From a virus: DNA of 38,101 nt. Positions 31,677-38,084 of the stretch are shown here, piece by piece (positions within the stretch are counted from its first letter, which is position 1; each line of letters begins with the position of its first letter). Under the pieces are notes generated by a model. It did not search any database, was not told the DNA's origin, and saw only the letters and a program-made list of their open reading frames with translations. The position numbers and the translations under genes were made by a program. The DNA lies in IMG/VR virus record IMGVR_UViG_3300042691_027661, positions 1 through 38,101 of that record. One strand, written 5' to 3'.

Positions 31677-32086
31677 TATTCCTCCTTCCCCGCGTACAGC
31701 AGTCGCAGGATGAGTATCCTAAGGGCTTTCTTATCCTTCGTATTACAGTATTTACTCCATTGACGGTACAGCATCACGTCGATTTTCAAAATTTCCTCCA
31801 GTCGCTTTTTCCATTCGTCTTGCCCCAGCTCACTTTGTGCGATGGATGCGGCGATCACTCCCGCCTCGATCCGCCAGTCCGGCAGGGCCATCATCCGTCG
31901 TTTGGCTCTTGTCGCACTTTGCACCCGGACTTTTTTCATGATTTTGGCCGCCAGTCGATCCATTGCCGCAACTGTTCCTGTTTTCCCGACCGCGTATCCG
32001 GCCTCCCTGACTGCCACCCGTAGGTTACCCCATCGATTGTAGGCCTTTACGAATCGCTTCTCCCGTCTGCTCAATCTGTCGCTCAT
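31676..32086 (-). CDS. Second small-terminase-like protein, 136 aa
   Basis: ATG 32086 follows AAGGGG by about 5 nt and was preferred to a longer start at 32107. It shares the opening of the neighbouring small terminase (LSRREKRFVKAYNRWGNLRVAVREAGYAVGK compared with the terS start) but lacks the T-Q-A-A core, having R-V-A-V instead. The rest is basic and helical (MKKVRVQSATRAKRRMMAL) with a C-terminal LRILILRLLYAGKEE. It may be a diverged duplicate acting as a partner or a modulator of packaging. The gene is AT-richer than the capsid genes. Confidence 0.7.
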   Translation of the reverse strand: MSDRLSRREKRFVKAYNRWGNLRVAVREAGYAVGKTGTVAAMDRLAAKIMKKVRVQSATRAKRRMMALPDWRIEAGVIAASIAQSELGQDEWKKRLEEILKIDVMLYRQWSKYCNTKDKKALRILILRLLYAGKEE

Positions 32087-32166
32087 TGTGTCCCCTTCGT
32101 AAAACAAGGCGTTTTTATGAAAATCAATCCGCGCGCATTATTAGTCCCTTGTCCGGACTTTTTTAG

Positions 32167-33177
32167 TCACGCTCTCCAAACGACTTGTGGCTTTGGGGTC
32201 GTTTTTTGGTCTTTGTTATCGGTCACACACATGGATGGGTTGGGTGACATAACTGCGAGTTGTACGACATTCGCGTTTTCCCGCGTCGGGATCGCCGGCA
32301 GCTTCAACTCCCGCACCACATAGCACCGCAGCGTCGTCTCCATGTTCGTGTGACCACAATGCCGCCGCAGCGCATCTAGATCCGCCCCAACCTCCATGGA
32401 CAGCGTGACGAAGCTCCGACGCAAGTCATGGCTGGCCAATTCCTTGCGGCCAACCGCGGTAAGGGCTTCCTTGGCCCACCGCTGCACCGACCGGGCCGTC
32501 ACCCCGTTCCCCAGCATCCGCTGGGATCCGCGCTTCCCACGCGCCTTCCTGGCCTCGGCCCAGGCCTCGATCAGATCCGGGTGCTTGATCTCCACCCGGC
32601 GCGTCTTCCCGCCCTTGCCCTTTCGCACCCGCAGCCAATGCCGGCCATCGTGGTCCCGCATCCAATCTGCAGGCCGCATGTCAGCGATCTCGGCCGACCG
32701 CATCCCGCCCAGCAAACCCAGCAATGGGGCCAGACCACGCACCCCGCCTCGTTTGCGGCACCAGGCCACCATGTCCGATGCCTCGGAAAGCGTCAGGGCC
32801 TCGCGCACGCCGTTGGCCCTGGTGATCGCCTCCTGGTCCACCGGGTATGCCCTGGCCAGCCGGCGGCTCCACCGCTGCCGTGGGATCAGGCACTCCTCAT
32901 ACAGCCAGGTGTCCCAACTCCGGATGATGCTCATCATCCAGCGGACGGTGCGCTGGCTGAACCGCCCGGCCAGCTCGTCCAGATAGGCCCCCATGTCCTT
33001 GGTGGTGTAGGCCAGGTGCGCCTCGATCGTGGTCCCGATCCGGGCATCCCACAGACGAAGCTGCCGGCGGTACTTGGACAGCGACGAGTCCTTCAGGCGC
33101 TTGTCGCGCTCGAAGGCCAAGCGCAGGTCGTCCAGGGTTTTCGGAGCTTCAGACATGCGACCCCCGTAGGAACTCAT
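32167..33177 (-). CDS. int: Tyrosine-family site-specific recombinase (integrase)
   Basis: 336 aa from ATG 33177, with AAGAGAAG upstream; ATG 33156 is an alternative. SAM-like N-terminal domain (about 10-110) is followed by the catalytic domain with Arg160 (GGMRSAEIADMR), a beta-hairpin Lys at about 189-191 (KGKGGKTRR), His250-x-x-Arg253 (ASHDLRRSF), His276 (CGHTNMETT) and nucleophile Tyr286 (LRCYV). All catalytic residues are present. It inserts phage DNA at a host attachment site, marking the phage as temperate. The 50 residues after Tyr286 form a polar tail. No attP core could be identified by eye. Confidence 0.93.
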   Translation of the reverse strand: MSSYGGRMSEAPKTLDDLRLAFERDKRLKDSSLSKYRRQLRLWDARIGTTIEAHLAYTTKDMGAYLDELAGRFSQRTVRWMMSIIRSWDTWLYEECLIPRQRWSRRLARAYPVDQEAITRANGVREALTLSEASDMVAWCRKRGGVRGLAPLLGLLGGMRSAEIADMRPADWMRDHDGRHWLRVRKGKGGKTRRVEIKHPDLIEAWAEARKARGKRGSQRMLGNGVTARSVQRWAKEALTAVGRKELASHDLRRSFVTLSMEVGADLDALRRHCGHTNMETTLRCYVVRELKLPAIPTRENANVVQLAVMSPNPSMCVTDNKDQKTTPKPQVVWRA

Positions 33178-33192
33178 GGTTGATTTCTTCTC

Positions 33193-33227
33193 TTGACAAA
33201 CCCAAGCGGCTTGGGATACTTCGCTCA
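33193..33227 (+). promoter_or_regulatory. Promoter with a perfect 15-bp palindromic operator in its spacer
   Basis: TTGACA at 33193-33198 is a consensus -35 box; GATACT at 33215-33220 is a 4/6 match to the -10, at 16-bp spacing. Between them CCCAAGCGGCTTGGG (33201-33215) is a perfect inverted repeat with 7-bp arms around a single G. Transcription would start near 33227 and read the 170-aa gene, whose TAGGAG ribosome site is at 33251-33256. A dimeric repressor bound here would block RNA polymerase. The same DNA lies in the upstream region of the divergent integrase gene. Confidence 0.6.
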
Positions 33228-33262
33228 TCACCCCAGCGGGCCGCGTGCCCTAGGAGCCAGCC

Positions 33263-33775
33263 ATGACACCAGCCACTATCGCCTCTCTTGAAAGCCGGGC
33301 CGAAGAAATTGGGAAGGCATCCGCAGAATATTATGCGGCATGGCCAGCTTCCCACGACCTGACCCAGCTCATAAACCGCGAGTGGCAAGAAAATGATCTT
33401 GATGCTCTGTGCGACGGACTCGGAGAGGATGACCGTGAAAATGTTTGTAATAAAAGTGGGAGTTATTTTGCGATTGCCGTTTGTTCTGCGCACAGTGTGA
33501 TTGAAGATCAGGTTGATGATGTTGCAGAGTCCATCATCGAATCCGCCCGTATTTACAAGCATGGCCCCGCCGACCGCGACAGCGATGGTGACCTGTACGA
33601 CACGGTGATGATCGAAATAGACTACATCGGTTGCTATGGTGACCTCAGCATCGTCACCAGGGATCGCATCGAGTCCGCCATCGCGGAACGGTTCGGCCTG
33701 GTCGATTGGCGCATGGACGGGATCGTCACGGAAACCGGTGAGTGCTGGACCTATTACCGCCCGGCCGGTGAGTGA
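33263..33775 (+). CDS. Hypothetical acidic protein on the opposite strand, 170 aa
   Basis: The first of two plus-strand genes in an otherwise minus-strand window. ATG 33263 has TAGGAG 6 nt upstream and lies behind the TTGACA promoter. Very acidic (many Asp/Glu, for example LCDGLGEDDRENV and DSDGDLYDTVMIEIDYIGCYGD), with a C-terminal RMDGIVTETGECWTYYRP. Predicted alpha/beta, no membrane segment. No family recognised. Isolated, independently promoted, opposite-strand genes in prophages are often lysogenically expressed accessory genes, so host-affecting function is plausible. Confidence 0.75.
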   Translation: MTPATIASLESRAEEIGKASAEYYAAWPASHDLTQLINREWQENDLDALCDGLGEDDRENVCNKSGSYFAIAVCSAHSVIEDQVDDVAESIIESARIYKHGPADRDSDGDLYDTVMIEIDYIGCYGDLSIVTRDRIESAIAERFGLVDWRMDGIVTETGECWTYYRPAGE

Positions 33776-33778
33776 CCC

Positions 33779-33922
33779 ATGGACCCCATCAAATCGTATC
33801 TGAGCACAATCGGTAAAAAAGGCGGCAAAAAAAAGTCCACCGTCAAGTCCGCTGCCGCCAAGGCCAACGGCAAGAAGGGTGGCCGTCCGAAAAAGAAAAT
33901 AGTGATTCACGGTCCAACCTGA
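33779..33922 (+). CDS. 47-aa Lys-rich AT-hook-like protein
   Basis: ATG 33779 begins 3 nt after the stop of the 170-aa gene, with GGTGAG upstream in that gene's last codons. The protein is Lys/Gly-rich, with KKGGRPKKK near the C-terminus; Gly-Arg-Pro flanked by basic residues is the AT-hook core that binds the minor groove of AT-rich DNA. Lengths and composition also resemble the short basic tails of antitoxins and small nucleoid proteins. It is co-transcribed with an acidic partner, so a charge-matched pair is possible. Its last 16 nt overlap the convergent minus-strand gene. Confidence 0.65.
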   Translation: MDPIKSYLSTIGKKGGKKKSTVKSAAAKANGKKGGRPKKKIVIHGPT

Positions 33923-34482
33923 CTCGGCCCAACAATTCGATGGACGGGAGCAGGCGACGCGCCTGCCCCGTCATCTTTGACGTTGGGCGACTTGATCAAA
34001 TCCTTCGTCAAGATCACCATCTCATCAAAGCACCCCTGTTCCCGCGCCTCCGGTGGCACCAGGCTGAACAATTTCCCCACCAGCCGCACCAGCCGCAGGC
34101 GCAGGATGTACGGGCAGTGCCGTGACTTGCGGGTGGTGAAGACATTCAGGTGCAGGTGGTACACCACCTGCTGTTGCACGTCGCCTAGGCAGCGCATCAG
34201 ATCCCGCCACCCGGCGAAGCTATCCGGGATCTGATCCAACGTCTCCGGAAGGTCTTCGCTCAGAGACAGACTATGCGCAGCCCCTACCATGAGCGCATGC
34301 ATTGCCGCAGAGCAGTATGATTGCCACGCCACCGGCCCGCCCGGCCAGGACAGCCCCTGGCTGATCTGATACACCGCGATGGCGAATCGGACCTCCTGCG
34401 ACCTGGGCACGATCTCGCTGTGCTGGTAGCACCAGCACCACCTGACCAGATGCTCACACGTCCTTGGCGTTTGCGGGATCAT
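33907..34482 (-). CDS. Hypothetical protein, 191 aa
   Basis: ATG 34482 overlaps the replication-protein stop (ATGA); a 36-codon extension in the other gene's region was rejected as a shadow. The N-terminus is Cys/Trp/His-rich (CEHLVRWCWCYQHSE), the middle helical with Leu/Ser (LMVGAAHSLSLSEDLPE), then VVYHLHLNVF and a basic LRLRLVRLVGKLFSL segment. No family recognised. Its coupling to the replication gene suggests a replication or early regulatory accessory. The C-terminal codons contain the hairpin that may terminate the opposing transcript. Confidence 0.7.
   Translation of the reverse strand: MIPQTPRTCEHLVRWCWCYQHSEIVPRSQEVRFAIAVYQISQGLSWPGGPVAWQSYCSAAMHALMVGAAHSLSLSEDLPETLDQIPDSFAGWRDLMRCLGDVQQQVVYHLHLNVFTTRKSRHCPYILRLRLVRLVGKLFSLVPPEAREQGCFDEMVILTKDLIKSPNVKDDGAGASPAPVHRIVGPSQVGP
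33943..33972 (+). terminator. Strong hairpin, likely terminator of the plus-strand genes
   Basis: GACGGG at 33943-33948 pairs with CCCGTC at 33967-33972 and GCAGGCG at 33950-33956 pairs with CGCCTGC at 33960-33966, giving a 13-bp stem with one bulged A and a 3-nt loop. The plus-strand side is followed by ATCTTTG, a weak T-rich tract; the minus side has none. It lies 20 nt after the AT-hook gene stop, so it probably ends that transcript while forming part of the opposing coding sequence. Confidence 0.55.
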
Positions 34483-35609
34483 GCCGGCACCGTTTTCATA
34501 GCGATCTCCTGCAACCGATCCCGGACCTGCAACAGGGCCATTGGCGGGACTACCCCTTCCTCCACGCCATTCCGCAGCGGTTCGATCCACCGGCCGAAAA
34601 TCTCGTCAGGGATCTCCATCGCCCGTATGTCGTCCAGTATCCCCTTCGCCATGGTCAACCGATCCTGTGCCGCCTGCTGCGCCTGCTCCCGGTACTCTGC
34701 TTCCCGTCGCTCGGCCTCCTGCTTGGCGATACTGTCTTTGGCCTCTGCCTCCCTGGCCAACTCTGCCCGCACGGCAGCAGCCTGGGCCTGCTCCTGGGCC
34801 ACGGCGTCATCGGTCAACCGCTGCCGGATGGCTCTGACCCGCGTGTCGGACTCTCTGCCGCACCGCGCCCGATGCGCTTCGGTCCGCACCGCAGCCTGCA
34901 CCGCTTGGAACCCCCAGGCCTCGACCAGTCCAAGCCACTCCGGCCTGTCCTGGTCCACAAACCTTGCACCATGCCGGCGCAATCTCTCCAGGATCTCCGT
35001 CTCGCTCTCCGGTGTCTTCCCCGCCTGACCATTTCCTGGGGGTGGGGGGGTGTTCCCCTCCTCCCCCTCCGGATCTGGATCCGGATCCGGATCGTCGGAC
35101 AAAGCTTGTCCGGGGTCTGTCCGGGGTGTGTCCGGGGTGTGTCCGGGGTCTGTCCGGGGTTCGGTCGTCAATGTCCGGGGTTCGGTCGTCAATGTCCGTG
35201 GTGCCTCTGTCCGGGGTTCGGTCGTCAATGTCCGGGGTTCGGGCGTCAATGTCCGGGGTCCATCCTTCTCCGGACATTCTGTCCGACGCCGATTCTCGAT
35301 GCTGGACCTGATTTCCGCCCGTCTCTTGCGCGTATCGTCGCTACACCGCAGCAGTTCATCCACCACCAGGAACAGCCGCTTGGTCCTTCCCGGCCGAGAC
35401 TCCACCTCGATGGCCCTCCGCTCCACCAGACGATCCAGCGTCCGGCGCACGGTTCGTTCATCGCACCCGCAGCACTCGGCAATGTGCTGGGCCGATGGCC
35501 AGCAGCTCAACGCCTCGTCGGCGTAATCCGCCAGCAGCACCAGGATCAGCTTTTCAGCGATCGTCTGGCACGGGAAGTCCCAGGCCAGGGATAGGGCGCG
35601 TGTGCTCAT
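34479..35609 (-). CDS. Replication-type HTH protein with iteron-bearing central region, 376 aa
   Basis: ATG 35609 overlaps the upstream TGA (ATGA). Residues about 15-80 form a winged helix-turn-helix (WPSAQHIAECCGCDERTVRRTLDRLVERRAIEV) of the type found in phage replication initiators. Residues about 117-168 are a tandem 7-residue repeat (RTLTTEP and variants), then a run of Asp-Pro (DPDPDPDPEGEEG), and a long C-terminal coiled coil (about 265-325). The layout, DNA-binding N-terminus plus repeats inside the gene, parallels lambda O, whose gene contains the origin. No helicase or primase motif is visible here. Confidence 0.7.
   Translation of the reverse strand: MSTRALSLAWDFPCQTIAEKLILVLLADYADEALSCWPSAQHIAECCGCDERTVRRTLDRLVERRAIEVESRPGRTKRLFLVVDELLRCSDDTRKRRAEIRSSIENRRRTECPEKDGPRTLTPEPRTLTTEPRTEAPRTLTTEPRTLTTEPRTDPGHTPDTPRTDPGQALSDDPDPDPDPEGEEGNTPPPPGNGQAGKTPESETEILERLRRHGARFVDQDRPEWLGLVEAWGFQAVQAAVRTEAHRARCGRESDTRVRAIRQRLTDDAVAQEQAQAAAVRAELAREAEAKDSIAKQEAERREAEYREQAQQAAQDRLTMAKGILDDIRAMEIPDEIFGRWIEPLRNGVEEGVVPPMALLQVRDRLQEIAMKTVPA
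35108..35260. repeat. Iteron-like direct repeats, candidate replication origin
   Basis: On the plus strand, four 11-bp units begin with GTCCGGGGT (35108-35151), followed by 21-bp units GTCCGGGGTTCGGTCGTCAA(T) at 35152-35172, 35173-35193, 35209-35229 and 35230-35250 (the last with one change), with a diverged 15-bp unit at 35194-35208 and a partial unit at 35251. They lie in the coding frame of the HTH replication-type protein. Tandem repeats inside an initiator gene are the arrangement of lambda's origin. Confidence 0.6.
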
Positions 35610-35692
35610 CTCTCATATCCCATCTTTGCCGACTCATTCGGTAATGTGCGCAACTGCTCCATGGCATCACCGATCATCAGGCGGTAACTCAT
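35606..35692 (-). pseudogene. 28-codon stub of a DNA methyltransferase N-terminus
   Basis: The ATG at 35692 overlaps the stop of the membrane-protein gene and its TGA overlaps the ATG of the replication gene (both ATGA). The encoded peptide MSYRLMIGDAMEQLRTLPNE closely matches the start of many phage DNA (adenine or N4-cytosine) methyltransferases, where I-G-D-A-x-E-x-L-x-x-L-P-D/N-E-S is followed by the DPPY/SPPY catalytic motif. Here the peptide diverges after Ser21 and ends at once, so the catalytic part is gone. The stub probably survives because its translation couples the flanking genes. Confidence 0.6.
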
Positions 35693-35871
35693 GGCCACTC
35701 CCTCATGATGGTTTTTATGATTTTCTCGTATTTCCTGGCCGTCTGCATGGCTGTAGACCGCCTGACCGACCAGCGACCAGCCCACACCAGCAGTCCGCTC
35801 ACCAGGATCAGGGCCATCCATCTCGACGGCCCAATACCCTGGCACTCCTCGATGGTCTGAATGTCGATCAC
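35689..35871 (-). CDS. Small single-pass membrane protein, 60 aa, GTG start
   Basis: GTG 35871 overlaps the TGA of the DUF5131 gene (GTGA). A hydrophobic segment at about residues 18-33 (RWMALILVSGLLVWAG) is followed by a basic stretch (RWSVRRS) and a Lys/Arg/Ile-rich tail, consistent with an N-out or N-in single-pass inner-membrane protein. A longer ATG frame begins inside the neighbour and was rejected. No family recognised. Confidence 0.6.
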   Translation of the reverse strand: MIDIQTIEECQGIGPSRWMALILVSGLLVWAGRWSVRRSTAMQTARKYEKIIKTIMREWP

Positions 35872-36629
35872 CGCAGCCCCTCCGGAAACGCCTGATGGAT
35901 CATCCCATCCAGCACTGGAATGACTTCCGGCCTCTTGTGGCCTTCCTGGGCATACTGCTTGAAGAAGAACGGAACTCCGAAGGCATCGCACTGATCACGC
36001 AGCGACCGCACCCACTCCGGATCCATCGGTCTGGCATCCGGACCGCTCTCGCCCCCAGCGATGACCCAATCGATCGCGCTGTGCGGTATGCTGCCCAGAT
36101 TCAGCTCCACCGGTCCCAAAAGCGGTTCAAGGGACAAGAACCTGCCACCGCACGGGATCTCCAGCAGTTCCCTGATCCGTACATTGGCTCGCTGCTGATC
36201 TTCCACGGACAGTCCCACCCACACATGTGCCAGGTCCATCAGCCCATACATGGCATTCACAATGGTTCTGGCGGCAAATGAACGCTTGCTTAACAATAGC
36301 CAGCGCAGGTTCCGGCACTTATTGATAACATGGAACAGTCGATATTTCCATTCGTCCTTGACTTCCTCATCGAAAACATCACACAGCGACCCGCAGAACA
36401 CCCGCGGCCTGGTTCCGTCGCGCTCGGCCTTTCGATTCCACCGCTCCGGCAGATCCCAGGTGCTCCTGCACAGATGACGCGGAAACCCATATCCCCATCG
36501 CACCATCCCGCGCCGGTCATCGAACTCTCGCCGGGCATAGCAGTTCGCGCACCCCGGCGACACCGGCGTGCATCCGATCCACGGATTGAACGTGTGATCG
36601 CACCAGGGTATTTTGCTGTTCTCGCCCAT
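35868..36629 (-). CDS. DUF5131 (phage Gp37/Gp68) three-Cys family protein
   Basis: 253 aa from ATG 36629. The start of the mature family is intact: GENSKIPWCDHTFNPWIGCTPVSPGCANCYARR, with Cys at 10, 20, 27 and 30; GC-x6-C-x2-C is the hallmark. Downstream WVGLSVEDQQRANVRI, SLEPLLGPV and WVIAGGESGPDARPMDPEW complete the match. The family is widespread in phages, related to radical-SAM/photoproduct-lyase-like folds, function unresolved. A TTG-initiated frame extends into the tRNA; that part is not protein-like. The ATG lies only 1 nt past the tRNA's 3' end, with no Shine-Dalgarno outside the tRNA. Confidence 0.85.
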   Translation of the reverse strand: MGENSKIPWCDHTFNPWIGCTPVSPGCANCYARREFDDRRGMVRWGYGFPRHLCRSTWDLPERWNRKAERDGTRPRVFCGSLCDVFDEEVKDEWKYRLFHVINKCRNLRWLLLSKRSFAARTIVNAMYGLMDLAHVWVGLSVEDQQRANVRIRELLEIPCGGRFLSLEPLLGPVELNLGSIPHSAIDWVIAGGESGPDARPMDPEWVRSLRDQCDAFGVPFFFKQYAQEGHKRPEVIPVLDGMIHQAFPEGLR

Positions 36630-36630
36630 A

Positions 36631-36702
36631 TTGCGCTGGCAGGAATCGAACCTGCGACCTTCTGCCCATGAAGCAGCCGCGCTACCACTGCGCCACAGCG
36701 CC
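36631..36702 (-). tRNA. tRNA with CAU anticodon (Met or Ile2 type)
   Basis: 72 nt. Acceptor arms GGCGCUG/CAGCGCA pair over 6 bp, with a G1-A72 mismatch. D-arm GCGC-AGUGGUA-GCGC; anticodon stem CUGC/GCAG with loop UUCAUGG, giving anticodon CAU after U33; T-arm GCAGG-UUCGAAU-CCUGC. Discriminator A73; CCA is not encoded. G37 instead of the usual A37 and a G27-A43 mismatch are atypical. CAU may be elongator Met, or Ile2 if C34 is modified to lysidine; lack of the three G-C pairs in the anticodon stem argues against an initiator. Confidence 0.9.
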
Positions 36703-36797
36703 ATCAAAGCCGGCCATGCTGGGTACGGTGCGGTCCTATTCGGAACGCTGCCACTAGTCCAGCATGACCGGCAAACTCGTCACATCCCGGCTTTGAT
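36703..36797 (-). promoter_or_regulatory. Long inverted repeat upstream of the tRNA (RNA structure)
   Basis: In the transcript, GCCGGTCATGCTGG (36772-36759) pairs with CCAGCATGGCCGGC (36722-36709): 14 bp with a single G-U, across a 36-nt loop that can itself fold (GGCAGCGTTCC with GGACCGCACC). Next to it ATCAAAGCCGG (36797-36787), in the last codons of the DUF2303 gene, is a perfect 11-bp complement of CCGGCTTTGAT (36713-36703), which overlaps the first arm. The tRNA begins 1 nt later. This could be an RNase III/RNase P processing structure or a switch between two foldings; there is no U-run for simple termination. Confidence 0.6.
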
Positions 36798-37634
36798 CGC
36801 TTCCACCTTGCACGCCCCCATGGCCACCGGCAGCGCCGTTTCCTTGGCGATCTGCTCCACCACCTTGGCCAGGGCATCCTCAGCGATCACATCCAGATGC
36901 AGGGCCTTGTAGTGCATCTTCAGCTTGCCGCCGTCGATCCGATAGCGCAGCCGGCAGTCCACCGGATACCGTGCGCACCCCACGAAGGGCCGGATCCCGA
37001 TCTGGAACTGCGCCGGGATCTCCTGATTCGACCCCTGCACCCGCCCCTCCACCTGCTGATCCCAGGCCAGGGTTAAAGACCCATTGGCCTGATTGATCGC
37101 GCTCCTGAGCGTACAGTTCTGGTTGGCCTGCAACCCGGTTGCCACCTGCAACATCGTCACCGGATCCGGAGTCACGATGTCCCGGGCCTGATCCTCGATG
37201 AACTCCGCGAACTCCACCTGCCCCATCGGCTTCTCGTTCTTCGCCAGCCACGCCATCCATTCCGGAGAGCTTTGCAGGTGGAGTCTGGCGATATGATCTC
37301 CGTACCGAGCGGTGGATGGGGTGGGGTTGTCGGTAGGATCATCCAACAAAGGGGGACGATGGAAATCAATGATGGCCTGGAACTCGCCCTTTTCATTGTA
37401 CCACACCCGAGTCCCCTGGTCCTGCCAGCTTTCCAGATACGCGATGAACTGATCCGGCTCATAGAACATCACATCCGCGGTCAAAAACCGCGGCCCATCC
37501 GGCAGTTTTTCCGGCACCAGCGGCACCAGCTTGCACTCCTGGTGCATGGCCACGCTGGGCTTGAAGCCGAACTGGTGGATCTCCTGCGTCTGCTGACGCC
37601 CCGCCTGGATGGCGGTATGGATGTTGTCGTGCAT
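36780..37634 (-). CDS. DUF2303 family phage protein, 284 aa
   Basis: ATG 37634 (MHDNIHTAIQAGRQQTQEI) is preferred to a TTG seven codons earlier; GAAAGAG stands upstream. The sequence carries the DUF2303 (YfdQ-like) pattern: VPEKLPDGPRFLTADVMFYEPDQFIAYLESW, then IDFHRP, HIARLHLQSSPEWMAWLAKN and a FAEFIEDQARDI segment, and a C-terminal IRPFVGCARYPVDCRLRYRI. The family is common in phage early regions, next to recombination or replication genes; molecular function is unknown. It is followed by the tRNA and DUF5131 genes. Confidence 0.85.
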   Translation of the reverse strand: MHDNIHTAIQAGRQQTQEIHQFGFKPSVAMHQECKLVPLVPEKLPDGPRFLTADVMFYEPDQFIAYLESWQDQGTRVWYNEKGEFQAIIDFHRPPLLDDPTDNPTPSTARYGDHIARLHLQSSPEWMAWLAKNEKPMGQVEFAEFIEDQARDIVTPDPVTMLQVATGLQANQNCTLRSAINQANGSLTLAWDQQVEGRVQGSNQEIPAQFQIGIRPFVGCARYPVDCRLRYRIDGGKLKMHYKALHLDVIAEDALAKVVEQIAKETALPVAMGACKVEAIKAGM

Positions 37635-37667
37635 GGTTGTTGCTCTTTCGTTCAAGCGGTGGATCCG

Positions 37668-38084
37668 TCAGCCCTTGATCGGCTGCGGCTTGGGAGCCTC
37701 GGCCAACGGGGCCGGAGCCGGTGCCGGCTGAACCGCCGGCTGGGTGGTTTCGCGCATGCCGATCACCTGCGGGGCCTCGGACTTGCCGCCGCCCAACAGG
37801 AAGGTCGTCTGGTCCATCAGCTCCTTGTTGGGGCCGACATGGAACTGGCTGGCAGGGGCCGGCAGCCTCGGCAAGGCGGTGGTGATGTCGGCCCGCATCT
37901 CCACGCACCCCAGCTCCTCGCGGGGCTGGATGGTGATGGTCAGCTTCAGCTTGGCCTTCTTGCCGGTCTGCCCGGCGGCGTCCAAGCAGGCCTCGATGGC
38001 CCGGGCAAAGTCGGCATCAGCGGAACCGCTTCCGATCTTGCCCAGCACCTCGCTGGCCAGGTTGGCGGAATTGAACTTGCTCAT
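37668..38084 (-). CDS. Hypothetical protein with Pro/Ala tail, 138 aa
   Basis: ATG 38084 has GAGGAG a few nt upstream, at the right edge of the window. The first 90 residues alternate helix and strand (KAKLKLTITIQPREELGCVEMRADIT), ending in a Pro/Ala-rich low-complexity tail (PAPAPAPLAEAPKPQP). It precedes the DUF2303 gene by about 33 nt, and such pairs are common in phage genomes. I do not recognise a named family. Confidence 0.65.
   Translation of the reverse strand: MSKFNSANLASEVLGKIGSGSADADFARAIEACLDAAGQTGKKAKLKLTITIQPREELGCVEMRADITTALPRLPAPASQFHVGPNKELMDQTTFLLGGGKSEAPQVIGMRETTQPAVQPAPAPAPLAEAPKPQPIKG

Noticed and set aside
32143-32164. Plus-strand intrinsic terminator (AGTCC/GGACT stem followed by T-run)
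   Set aside because: Only 5 bp with a 7-nt loop, and no plus-strand gene upstream to terminate. It may be chance in AT-rich intergenic DNA.
32087-32166. attP core next to the integrase
   Set aside because: The 80-nt gap is AT-rich, as attachment regions often are, but without the host junction or an identical tRNA segment no core can be named.
35108-35260. CRISPR array
   Set aside because: Repeat units are contiguous with no unique spacers and lie within a coding frame; they are iteron-like direct repeats.
36631-36702. tRNA as the prophage attachment boundary
   Set aside because: Phage genes continue on both sides of the tRNA and the integrase is about 3.5 kb away, so it looks phage-encoded.
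36630-36707. N-terminal extension of the DUF5131 gene from a TTG
   Set aside because: The extra 26 codons are the tRNA sequence read as protein; the family begins at the ATG at 36629.
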